From: Phycisphaeraceae bacterium
Lineage (GTDB): Bacteria; Planctomycetota; Phycisphaerae; Phycisphaerales; Phycisphaeraceae
Reading direction: 5' to 3'
Assembly (NCBI GenBank): GCA_028281215.1
Contig: JANQKH010000152.1
Coordinates: 1-8,322 of the forward strand
Length of the DNA stretch: 8,322 nucleotides
Shown here: piece by piece, positions 1-5,844 of the stretch
How positions within the stretch are numbered: position 1 is the stretch's first letter
Layout: each line of letters begins with the position of its first letter
Made by a program: the position numbers and the translations under genes
Notes under the pieces: generated by a model
What the model was told of the DNA's origin: nothing
Seen by the model: only the letters and a program-made list of their open reading frames with translations
The model's database searches: none

Positions 1-1632
1 CTCGGTTTCGCGGCGCATGGCATACTTCAGTTCAGGCGTGAACACGGCGAACTTTTTGCCGTCCGGCTGCACGCGGTCGAGTGAGCGCAACTGCAACCAC
101 TGGCCGGCGAAGTTTTGCACCATGGCGTCGGCTTTGGGATCGTTGAGCATGGAATCAATCTGCCGCGCGAGTACGATGGGGTCGCGCAGTTTGCCGTCGT
201 CGGCCAGTTTGGAAAGTTCCGCGTCCGGCATGCTGGACCAGAGGAAATAACTTAGCCGAGCCGCCAATTCGTGATCGTTCAACGTGCGGATGCCGTCCTC
301 ATCCGACTCATCCGGATCCTTTTCGACACGGAAGAGAAAGTGCGGCGAAACGAGCATGGCCGTCACCGCCAGTTGCATGCCTTCTTTAAAACTGCCGCCG
401 TCGGCTTCGACCAACTGAACGAACTTGTAAAGCTTTTCAACTTCATCGTCGGTGACCGGACGCCGATACGCCCGCCGCGCTAATTGTTTGAGATTCGCGA
501 TCGCCGCACGCTTGGTGCTTTCTTCGTCCTTGGGCCAAGTGATGAAGATGTGGTTGCGCACACCGGCCGGTCGATCGACGATCGGACCGCGGACGGTGAT
601 GCCGCGGATGTAAAGATTGCGGTCGCGTTTGCTGCGATCGCGGTGACTTGGGTTGTAATAGTCGTTGAGAAAATGGCCGGCGACGCGTCGTTTGCCTTTG
701 TTTACTTTTGATTTGAACGTGTAATCCTGAGGCGATCGGCTGTTCGCTTTTACTTCAAACACAAACAGTTTTTCGCCGCCGACGGTCAGACCCATACGTG
801 TGTGTTCGTCGCCACCGTACTGTTCGTAGGCGTTGATGGTGATTTCATATTCGCCGGTTTCAGGAAACTCCACGTCGCGATAGACCTGCCCGGTAGATGT
901 AAGCGTGCGGGCGTTGTTGTCCCAGCCTTGTCCGCCGCCGAGTTGCTTCGCGGTGAATCGCTGGAACGCCCCGCCGCTGCCGGTTTCCTGCCGGACGGCT
1001 GTTTCAGCAATCTTCTCTGCGGCCGCCAAGTATTTTTCCATTAGCACCGGCGGCAGACTCAGAACGTCGCCGATGTGATCGAAGCCATAGCCCACGTCAT
1101 CGTCGGGGAAGTCTTTGGCGGGTTTGAAATCGATGCCCAGCAGATCGCGCACGGTATTGTTGTATTCGGCGCGGTTGAGCCGACGAATGGTCACCCGGCC
1201 GGGATGGCGGATGTCGTCACAGTTCACGTCATTGAGCGTCGCTTCAATCCACTCAAAGAAGAACGTGCGTTCTTCGGGCGTCGGCTTGGCCGCCTTGCCC
1301 GGCGGCATTTCATGGCTGCGCACCATTTTGGCGATCGCCTGCCATTGGCGACGGCTCTTGATCAGATCCTTCGCCGAGGTGAACTTGTGAAGCGCCACAT
1401 CGGCCTTCTGTTTCTCGGGGCCGTGGCAATCGAAACAATATTTGGCCATGAACGGCCGGATGCGATCATCGAACACCGGCTTGACGTCCGGCGTTTTCGG
1501 TTTATTCGCCGCCGATTCAATCGGCACGGCATCACCAGGATCAGGCGAACCGCCGCCGGCGAACAGCACGATCGCGATGACCAACAGGTTGATCGACGTG
1601 AATGAAAGCAGGATGACGATTCGCAACGGCAT
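1..1632 (-). CDS. Planctomycete-type cytochrome c protein (PSCyt1-PSD3-PSD5-PSD4 architecture), 3' end outside window
   Basis: The reading frame is open for 544 codons from the ATG at 1632 to the left edge, so the C-terminus is missing. Residues 4-26 are strongly hydrophobic and act as a signal peptide or membrane anchor. Residues 50-130 form a PSCyt1-like domain with a single haem c motif C66-F-D-C69-H70 and a likely distal ligand M109 in the segment HEMPPG. Residues 145-210 match PSD3/DUF1587 (GRVTIRRLNRAEYNNTVRDLLG). Residues 245-350 look like a beta-sandwich insert of carbohydrate-binding type (inferred from strand pattern only). Residues 375-405 match PSD5/DUF1595 (ARRAYRRPV), and 415-544 match the start of PSD4/DUF1592 (FAGQWLQLR). 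By family habit PSCyt3/DUF1588 and PSD2/DUF1585 should follow off-window. These proteins are abundant in Planctomycetota; their biochemical role is unproven, with electron transfer tied to extracellular polysaccharide processing being a common guess. There is no good Shine-Dalgarno before 1632, but no other in-frame ATG, GTG or TTG lies between it and the upstream stop at 1684-1686. Confidence 0.93.
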   Translation of the reverse strand, partial: MPLRIVILLSFTSINLLVIAIVLFAGGGSPDPGDAVPIESAANKPKTPDVKPVFDDRIRPFMAKYCFDCHGPEKQKADVALHKFTSAKDLIKSRRQWQAIAKMVRSHEMPPGKAAKPTPEERTFFFEWIEATLNDVNCDDIRHPGRVTIRRLNRAEYNNTVRDLLGIDFKPAKDFPDDDVGYGFDHIGDVLSLPPVLMEKYLAAAEKIAETAVRQETGSGGAFQRFTAKQLGGGQGWDNNARTLTSTGQVYRDVEFPETGEYEITINAYEQYGGDEHTRMGLTVGGEKLFVFEVKANSRSPQDYTFKSKVNKGKRRVAGHFLNDYYNPSHRDRSKRDRNLYIRGITVRGPIVDRPAGVRNHIFITWPKDEESTKRAAIANLKQLARRAYRRPVTDDEVEKLYKFVQLVEADGGSFKEGMQLAVTAMLVSPHFLFRVEKDPDESDEDGIRTLNDHELAARLSYFLWSSMPDAELSKLADDGKLRDPIVLARQIDSMLNDPKADAMVQNFAGQWLQLRSLDRVQPDGKKFAVFTPELKYAMRRETE

Positions 1633-1791
1633 GGGGGAGTTCGGGCGTGAGGCGTGGCGGGGTGATTCATCAACACCAACATTCTACGCGCTGCTGCGGA
1701 CCTGTTCGTGGAAAGGGCGCATGCGGCAACCGAGAACCTGCCCGTGTGGTGCGTTTCAGTGCGTTGGCGAGACAAACCGCCGCCGCCGGGC

Positions 1792-2082
1792 TCAATCCAA
1801 TGGCAAGTTTTTGCCGGCCTGCGATACCCGCGTGAACAAGCCGCGCTGGCTGATCAGGTAGGCGTTGCCGTCGCTGCCTTTGACGACAGCCGCCCCGCCG
1901 TTGGGGATCGACACGCCGATCGCGCCGCCTGTCATCTGCGGTTTGACCGCGGCGGGCGCAGCAGCGGCATTATTCGCCTGCGCTTGTGCCGAAGGCTGAT
2001 TCAGCGAGCCGAGAAAATAGCCCATCAGCACCAGGGCGCCGGCGGCGAGCAGGGTCATTGCTTTGTTAGTTGGTGCGGTCAT
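1792..2082 (-). CDS. Small membrane-anchored or secreted protein of unknown function
   Basis: This is a 96-residue protein that I do not recognise. Residues 1-8 are polar with one Lys, and residues 9-26 form a single hydrophobic segment, so it is either a signal peptide or one N-terminal membrane anchor with the rest outside the cytoplasm. Residues 29-48 are a low-complexity Ala/Gln/Pro/Asn linker. Residues 50-96 are a compact Gly-rich tail with a strand-like pattern ending in NAYLISQRGLFTRV. It has no cysteine. The start at 2082 is chosen over the in-frame ATGs at 2118 and 2115 because GGAG lies 7 nt upstream of it. It lies 159 bp upstream of the cytochrome gene on the same strand, so co-transcription is possible but not shown. 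The small size leaves some doubt that it is expressed, but the signal, linker and tail layout plus a good ribosome binding site argue that it is real. Confidence 0.75.
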   Translation of the reverse strand: MTAPTNKAMTLLAAGALVLMGYFLGSLNQPSAQAQANNAAAAPAAVKPQMTGGAIGVSIPNGGAAVVKGSDGNAYLISQRGLFTRVSQAGKNLPLD

Positions 2083-2089
2083 CCGATAA

Positions 2090-2093
2090 CTCC
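2090..2093 (-). promoter_or_regulatory. Shine-Dalgarno site that decides the start of the 96-residue protein
   Basis: On the minus strand GGAG sits 7 nt before the ATG at 2082. Adopting this start shortens the longest possible frame by 12 residues and removes a polar extension ahead of the hydrophobic segment. Confidence 0.6.
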
Positions 2094-2106
2094 GTGGGTT
2101 GGGTGA

Positions 2107-2120
2107 ATCAATCATCAATC
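2107..2120. repeat. Perfect tandem repeat of the heptamer ATCAATC
   Basis: Two exact copies of ATCAATC (2107-2113 and 2114-2120) lie head to tail in the divergent intergenic region, about 25 bp upstream of the small minus-strand gene's start. Short direct repeats in such a place can be activator sites, but two copies of a 7-mer can also arise by chance or slippage. The binding role is inference only. Confidence 0.4.
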
Positions 2121-2200
2121 AAATGTCGGCTGGTTGTAACGATTGTATCGGTCAGATCCACAACCTTGCCGAATGCACGATCCAATGTGTGTCATCCATG

Positions 2201-2229
2201 TTCACGGCCCGATCGGCGAATCGTTCAAT
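2201..2229 (+). promoter_or_regulatory. Candidate sigma70-like promoter for the prepilin gene
   Basis: A -35-like TTCACG (2201-2206, 4 of 6 matches to TTGACA) and a -10-like TTCAAT (2224-2229, 4 of 6 matches to TATAAT) are 17 bp apart. Transcription would start near 2236, leaving a leader of about 26 nt before the ATG at 2262. Both boxes are imperfect and planctomycete promoter consensus is poorly defined. Confidence 0.25.
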
Positions 2230-2261
2230 TAAACGTCGGGATACAGACGGAAAATGTTGTG

Positions 2262-2780
2262 ATGCAAAAGAACGCTCGACGACAACTTGGTTTCACTCTT
2301 ATTGAGATGGTGATCGTGTTGGTCATCATCGGCGTGCTGGGTTCCGTGGCAGCCATGCGCATTGGCAGTGCAGGAAGCAATGCTGATGAGGTCGCTGTGG
2401 ATGCCACCATTGTGACATTGCTCAAGGCAATCGAGCACTACGCCGTCGAACATCAGGGCAAGTATCCCAAAGTATCAACGATGAAGGCGCAACTCACCCA
2501 GTATTCCGACTTGCAGGGAAACACTTCGCCGGTCAAAACCAACCAGTTCAGCTACGGTCCTTACCTGCGCAACATGCCCAAGAACCTGCTTGTGTTCAAC
2601 CCCGCCCGCGACGAAGACAGCAACTCATCCAGCGGCGACGATATCGTAGAACTGGAATTCAACGTCTCAACCGGCAAGCTGTCCGTGATCAAGTTGAAAG
2701 GCCGGCTTCATAACCGAGAGGTCGGCCAGCGACTGGTCGACGCCAAATTCGCGGCCAGCCTCGCCAGTTTGGGTCTCTAA
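2262..2780 (+). CDS. Prepilin / type II secretion pseudopilin (GspG-like)
   Basis: This 172-residue protein begins with a class III (prepilin peptidase) leader: a basic leader MQKNARRQLG, cleavage between G10 and F11, and the mature N-terminus FTLIE with the conserved Glu at mature position 5 (E15). Residues 11-32 form the hydrophobic helix that anchors the subunit in the membrane and packs the filament core. The helix continues to about residue 60, followed by YP at 68-69 and GPYLRNMPKN at 99-108, a pattern seen in GspG-like pseudopilins. Residues 127-145 fit the final beta strands, and a polar 25-residue tail follows. There are no cysteines and no DUF1559 features. The ATG at 2262 is chosen because the 64 in-frame codons upstream look non-coding and would displace the leader from the N-terminus. 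No assembly ATPase, prepilin peptidase or secretin gene is nearby, so it would depend on machinery encoded elsewhere. Whether it belongs to a type IV pilus or a type II secretion pseudopilus cannot be decided here. Confidence 0.92.
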   Translation: MQKNARRQLGFTLIEMVIVLVIIGVLGSVAAMRIGSAGSNADEVAVDATIVTLLKAIEHYAVEHQGKYPKVSTMKAQLTQYSDLQGNTSPVKTNQFSYGPYLRNMPKNLLVFNPARDEDSNSSSGDDIVELEFNVSTGKLSVIKLKGRLHNREVGQRLVDAKFAASLASLGL

Positions 2781-2789
2781 GCTGCTATC

Positions 2790-2812
2790 GATCCGTACCT
2801 CGATGTCGGATC
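2790..2812. repeat. Inverted repeat just after the prepilin stop codon
   Basis: Arms GATCCG (2790-2795) and CGGATC (2807-2812) are perfect complements around an 11-nt loop, starting 10 bp past the stop codon. It lacks a T-run on either side, so it is not a standard intrinsic terminator; it might only stabilise the 3' end of the transcript. Confidence 0.3.
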
Positions 2813-2951
2813 TGCCAAATCATTCGAACGCAACGGAACATTGCTCTCGTTGAGTGCCAAATCCTTTCCATGTCCGATGCAAAACATACTCGGTCAGATG
2901 AATCTTTTCGGCTGGCCCGACATCTAACAGCTGTGCCGTTGCAACGTGTCC

Positions 2952-2971
2952 ATCGACTGGCATCCGTCGAT
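2952..2971. repeat. Inverted repeat ATCGAC-N8-GTCGAT
   Basis: Two perfect 6-bp arms flank an 8-nt spacer and lie 22 bp before the -35-like box of the putative clpC promoter. That is a possible site for a dimeric regulator, but a repeat of this size is also expected by chance in several hundred bases. Confidence 0.25.
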
Positions 2972-2992
2972 CAAACGAAAGGCCCCAAAACC

Positions 2993-3022
2993 CTGACTAT
3001 CTGGCGTGCACCGGCGTATACA
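2993..3022 (+). promoter_or_regulatory. Candidate sigma70-like promoter for clpC
   Basis: A -35-like CTGACT (2993-2998, 4 of 6) and a -10-like TATACA (3017-3022, 4 of 6) are separated by 18 bp. The predicted start near 3030 would give a leader of about 235 nt that contains the palindrome and hairpins downstream. The match is moderate and no other promoter-like pair nearer to clpC looked better. Confidence 0.35.
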
Positions 3023-3032
3023 AAACCAGATT

Positions 3033-3050
3033 TGTCACGGGTTTGTGACA
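3033..3050. promoter_or_regulatory. 18-bp palindrome TGTCAC-N6-GTGACA, putative operator
   Basis: The arms 3033-3038 and 3045-3050 are perfect complements with a 6-bp spacer, the usual geometry for a helix-turn-helix dimer spanning two successive major grooves. It lies at about +4 to +21 relative to the predicted start of the candidate clpC promoter, a classic repressor position. It resembles a Crp/FNR-sized site in spacing but not in sequence, and it is not CIRCE or a CtsR heptad repeat. The operator role is inferred. Confidence 0.4.
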
Positions 3051-3052
3051 CG

Positions 3053-3064
3053 GCCGCTTGCGGC
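3053..3064. repeat. Perfect short GC hairpin GCCGC-TT-GCGGC
   Basis: The 12-bp perfect palindrome would fold as four G/C pairs closing a CTTG loop in RNA. It begins 2 bp after the putative operator and would lie near the 5' end of the clpC leader. No T-run follows. Confidence 0.35.
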
Positions 3065-3080
3065 ATTTGCAGTTCAAATC

Positions 3081-3098
3081 GGACCGGATGTCTGGTCC
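3081..3098 (+). other. Stable leader hairpin upstream of clpC
   Basis: As RNA, bases 3081-3087 pair with 3092-3098 (seven pairs, one of them G-U) around an AUGU loop. The sequence after it, TGAAAAATGTTTTG, contains a delayed short T-run beginning about 10 nt past the stem, so it is not a standard terminator. It could be a leader structure, a weak attenuator, or the end of the prepilin transcript. Confidence 0.35.
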
Positions 3099-3230
3099 TG
3101 AAAAATGTTTTGTGCCGATAAGCCCTGACAGGAACATTATTAACCCGATTGGCATCGAATCATCCCGCTCCTACAATCGCCGATACTACGAACAGGAATG
3201 CAACCGCACGCCTAGTATTCATGGAAGAAC

Positions 3231-3245
3231 CCCGCATGCCGCGGG
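3231..3245 (+). other. GC hairpin close to the clpC ribosome binding region
   Basis: CCCGC (3231-3235) and GCGGG (3241-3245) pair perfectly around a 5-nt loop and end 19 nt before the clpC ATG. The only Shine-Dalgarno-like bases are GTGAG at 3253-3257, 7 nt before the ATG, so the hairpin leaves the site free but sits next to it. An effect on translation is possible and untested. Confidence 0.25.
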
Positions 3246-3264
3246 CGCGAAAGTGAGACGCACC

Positions 3265-5781
3265 ATGTTCGAACGATTTACCGACCGAGCTCGAAAAGTC
3301 ATGGCCTTGGCCAACCAGGAAGCCCAACGCTTCAACCACGAGTACATCGGGACCGAGCACATTCTTCTCGGACTCGTCAAGGAAGGGTCCGGCGTCGGCG
3401 CCAACGTCCTGAAAAACCTTGACGTTGACCTGCGCAAGGTTCGTCTCGAAGTCGAAAAACTCGTCAAGTCCGGTCCCGACATGGTCACCATGGGCAAGCT
3501 GCCACAGACGCCGCGCGCCAAGAAGGTGATCGAGTACGCCATCGAGGAAGCCCGCAACCTCAATCACAACTACGTCGGTACCGAACACCTGCTGCTCGGC
3601 CTGCTTCGTGAACACGAAGGCGTCGCCGCGCAGGTGCTCATGAACTTGAACCTGAAACTTGAAGAGGTCCGCGAGGAAGTGCTCAACCTCCTCGGTGCAG
3701 GCGTTGAGCCGGAAGAAGCCGAAGCGGCCGGTGAAAAGCCCGGCGGCAAAGGCAGCCGCAGCAAAACTCCAGCGCTCGACAGCTTTGGCCGCGACCTGAC
3801 CGAACTGGCCAAGGAAGGTTCGCTCGACCCGGTCATCGGTCGCGAAAAAGAAATCGAACGCCTCGTGCAGATTCTCTGCCGTCGTACCAAGAACAACCCG
3901 GTGCTGCTCGGCGAAGCGGGCGTCGGCAAAACGGCAATCGTCGAAGGCCTCGCACAGAAGATCATCAGCCACGATGTGCCGGAAATCCTCGCTGAGCGCC
4001 GCATCGTCGTGCTCGATCTCGCCATGATGGTCGCCGGCACGAAGTACCGCGGTCAATTCGAAGAGCGCATCAAGGCGGTCATGAACGAAGTGCGTCGTGC
4101 CAAGAATGTCACGCTCTTTATCGACGAACTACACACACTCGTCGGCGCCGGTGGCGCAGAAGGTGCGATCGACGCATCGAACGTGCTCAAGCCCGCCCTT
4201 TCGCGCGGTGAGATTCAATGCATTGGCGCGACCACGCTCGACGAATATCGCAAGTACATCGAAAAAGACGGCGCGCTCGAACGTCGTTTCCAATCCATCA
4301 TGGTCGAGCCGCCCAACAAGGAGGAGTCGTTCCTCATTCTTCAGGGTTTGCGCGACCGCTACGAAGCGCACCACCGCGTGCAGATCACCGACGAAGCGCT
4401 TCGCGCCGCCGTCGAACTGTCCACCCGATACATCACCGGCCGCGTGCAGCCGGACAAGTCGATTGATGTGATCGACGAAGCCGGTGCTCGCATTCGTCTC
4501 AAGAGCATGACCAAGCCGCCGGACCTCGCGGAGATCGAAGAACAGATCGAACGCGCGAGCATTGAAAAAGACGAAGCGGTCAAGGAAGCCGACTACGAAC
4601 GTGCCGCCGAGTTGCGCGATACCGTCGAAACCCTCCGCCGTAAGAAGGAAGAGATGCAGCAGGAATGGCGGAACAAAGCCAACGAAATCGACGGTGTGGT
4701 CGACGAGGAAGTGATCTCTGAAGTTGTCAGCAATATGACGGGCGTGCCGCTGCAACGCCTTGACACCGCCGAGTCCGAACGATTGCTCTCGCTCGAAGCC
4801 GAGTTGCACAAGACCGTCGTTTCGCAGGACGAAGCGATCAGCAAGCTTGCCAAAGCTCTTCGCCGTGCCCGCAGTGGATTGAAGGATCCGCGCCGACCAA
4901 TGGGTTCGTTCATCTTCATCGGCCCGTCCGGTGTCGGTAAGACCCTGCTCTGCAAGGCGCTCGCGGAATTCATGTTCGGCAATCAGGATGCGCTCATCCG
5001 CATCGACATGTCCGAGTACATGGAGAAGCACAACGTCAGTCGCCTGATCGGCGCGCCTCCCGGCTATGTCGGTTTCGAAGAAGGCGGCCAGCTCACGGAG
5101 CAGATTCGCCGTCGGCCTTACTCCGTCGTGCTGCTCGATGAAATCGAAAAAGCGCACCCCGACGTGTTCAACATGCTGCTTCAGATCATGGAAGAAGGCC
5201 AACTCACCGACTCGTTCGGCCGGCACGTCGACTTCCGCAACGTCATCCTGATCATGACCAGCAACATCGGCGCGGAACTGATTCAGGATCCGGGCAAACG
5301 CTTCGGCTTCGGGCCGAAAGACCCGGATATGGCGTACGACAACATGAAGCGCACGCTCGAGAACGAACTTGAACGTTACTTCCGCCCTGAGTTCATCAAC
5401 CGACTCGATGACAAGATCGTCTTCCGTCCGCTTAACGAGGAAGACATGGTCAGCATCATCGAACTCGAACTCGGCAAAGTGGCCGACCGGCTCGCTCAGC
5501 GCAACCTCAAACTGGAAGTGGATGACGACGCCAAGGCGTTCCTCCGCGAAGAAGGTTACAAGCCCGAATACGGCGCCCGGCCTCTGCGTCGAGCGATCGA
5601 ACAATACATCGAGAACCCCGTCAGCGAACACATCCTTCGCGGCGAGTTCAACGAATTCCAGACGATCGAAGTGACCAAGGAAGAAGGTAATGACGAACTG
5701 ACCTTCTCATCCCGCGATTCCGAACCGGAAGAAAATGACAAACCGGAAGAGGTCGCGGGCGCGGGTGCGGAAAGCACTTGA
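3265..5781 (+). CDS. clpC: ATP-dependent Clp protease ATP-binding subunit ClpC
   Basis: This 838-residue Hsp100/AAA+ unfoldase would form a cytoplasmic hexamer that unfolds proteins and threads them into ClpP. Domains in order: two Clp_N repeats (residues 1-145, each with a GTEH-LLGL core); AAA+ D1 with Walker A GEAGVGKT (216-223), pore tyrosine Y261 in KYRGQF, and Walker B FIDE (285-288); a short ClpC-type middle domain with a UVR motif around 430-463 (KEADYERAAELRD); AAA+ D2 with Walker A GPSGVGKT (553-560), pore loop GYVG (600-603), Walker B LLDE (623-626), sensor 1 N667 and sensor 2 GARPLRR (770-776). FGF at 680-682 is in the place of the ClpP-docking loop. All catalytic motifs are intact and the length is normal for ClpC. 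The start is fixed by the conserved MFERFTDRARKV opening. The single UVR middle domain separates it from ClpB (long coiled coil) and ClpA (none). It ends in an acidic, poorly ordered tail from about residue 815. It appears monocistronic, with its own terminator. Confidence 0.98.
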   Translation: MFERFTDRARKVMALANQEAQRFNHEYIGTEHILLGLVKEGSGVGANVLKNLDVDLRKVRLEVEKLVKSGPDMVTMGKLPQTPRAKKVIEYAIEEARNLNHNYVGTEHLLLGLLREHEGVAAQVLMNLNLKLEEVREEVLNLLGAGVEPEEAEAAGEKPGGKGSRSKTPALDSFGRDLTELAKEGSLDPVIGREKEIERLVQILCRRTKNNPVLLGEAGVGKTAIVEGLAQKIISHDVPEILAERRIVVLDLAMMVAGTKYRGQFEERIKAVMNEVRRAKNVTLFIDELHTLVGAGGAEGAIDASNVLKPALSRGEIQCIGATTLDEYRKYIEKDGALERRFQSIMVEPPNKEESFLILQGLRDRYEAHHRVQITDEALRAAVELSTRYITGRVQPDKSIDVIDEAGARIRLKSMTKPPDLAEIEEQIERASIEKDEAVKEADYERAAELRDTVETLRRKKEEMQQEWRNKANEIDGVVDEEVISEVVSNMTGVPLQRLDTAESERLLSLEAELHKTVVSQDEAISKLAKALRRARSGLKDPRRPMGSFIFIGPSGVGKTLLCKALAEFMFGNQDALIRIDMSEYMEKHNVSRLIGAPPGYVGFEEGGQLTEQIRRRPYSVVLLDEIEKAHPDVFNMLLQIMEEGQLTDSFGRHVDFRNVILIMTSNIGAELIQDPGKRFGFGPKDPDMAYDNMKRTLENELERYFRPEFINRLDDKIVFRPLNEEDMVSIIELELGKVADRLAQRNLKLEVDDDAKAFLREEGYKPEYGARPLRRAIEQYIENPVSEHILRGEFNEFQTIEVTKEEGNDELTFSSRDSEPEENDKPEEVAGAGAEST

Positions 5782-5811
5782 TAATCCTGAAAATTCAGTG
5801 ACCACCCCAAC

Positions 5812-5844
5812 GCACGGGATTCGCCAATCCCGTGCTTTATTTTT
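5812..5844 (+). terminator. Intrinsic terminator of clpC
   Basis: A perfect 10-bp stem, GCACGGGATT (5812-5821) with AATCCCGTGC (5826-5835), closes a CGCC loop and is followed at once by TTTATTTTT (5836-5844). It begins 30 nt after the clpC stop. The minus strand lacks a U-tract after the stem, so it works mainly in the plus direction. Its T-run overlaps the stop codon of the convergent gene. Confidence 0.93.

Larger units (their letters stand above)
2781..3264. other. 484-bp non-coding region upstream of clpC
   Basis: No convincing gene lies here. An 83-codon plus-strand frame (2870-3121) and a 69-codon upstream extension of the clpC frame (3058-3264) have no family-like sequence and no good ribosome binding site. 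The region holds inverted repeats at 2790-2812, 2952-2971, 3033-3050, 3053-3064, 3081-3098 and 3231-3245, plus a candidate promoter at 2993-3022. The second half most likely serves as the control region and 5' leader of clpC. No U-rich terminator for the prepilin gene is apparent. Confidence 0.6.

Noticed and set aside
271..711. Short plus-strand frames at 271-483 and 484-711, and similar ones across 1-1900
   Set aside because: They lie opposite or across the well-supported cytochrome gene or small membrane-protein gene and have no family-like content.
1681..1686. TAGAAT on the minus strand as a -10 box for the cytochrome gene
   Set aside because: It matches 5 of 6 bases, but no acceptable -35 box lies 16-19 bp upstream.
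2142..2147. TACAAT on the minus strand as a -10 box for the 96-residue protein gene
   Set aside because: It is a good -10 match, but no -35-like hexamer is found at a proper distance, so it is too weak to annotate.
2852..2860. GAGTGCCAA, close to the right half of a CIRCE (HrcA) operator
   Set aside because: The left half, expected at 2834-2842, does not match TTAGCACTC, and the site is about 400 bp from clpC.
3031..3049. TTTGTCA and TTTGTGA, reminiscent of a CtsR heptad repeat
   Set aside because: The heptads differ from TTTGACC and the spacing is 4 rather than 3; CtsR is a Firmicutes regulator. The palindrome explains the pattern better.
3066..3087. GTTCAAATC resembling a tRNA T-loop
   Set aside because: The flanking bases do not pair into a T-stem, and no acceptor, D or anticodon arms can be drawn.
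2870..3121. An 83-codon plus-strand frame between the prepilin and clpC
   Set aside because: There is no Shine-Dalgarno, no recognisable domain, and it spans the candidate promoter and inverted repeats.
3058..3264. A 69-residue N-terminal extension of ClpC
   Set aside because: ClpC proteins begin at MFERFT; the extension has no conserved features and runs through the hairpin-rich leader.
4129..5631. A 500-codon open frame on the minus strand opposite clpC (and a 298-codon one at 3160-4056)
   Set aside because: The plus-strand frame is an unmistakable ClpC with every motif intact. Long antisense frames are expected opposite a GC-rich gene rich in GAA/CTC/CGC codons, and their translations are low-complexity with no family-like motif.
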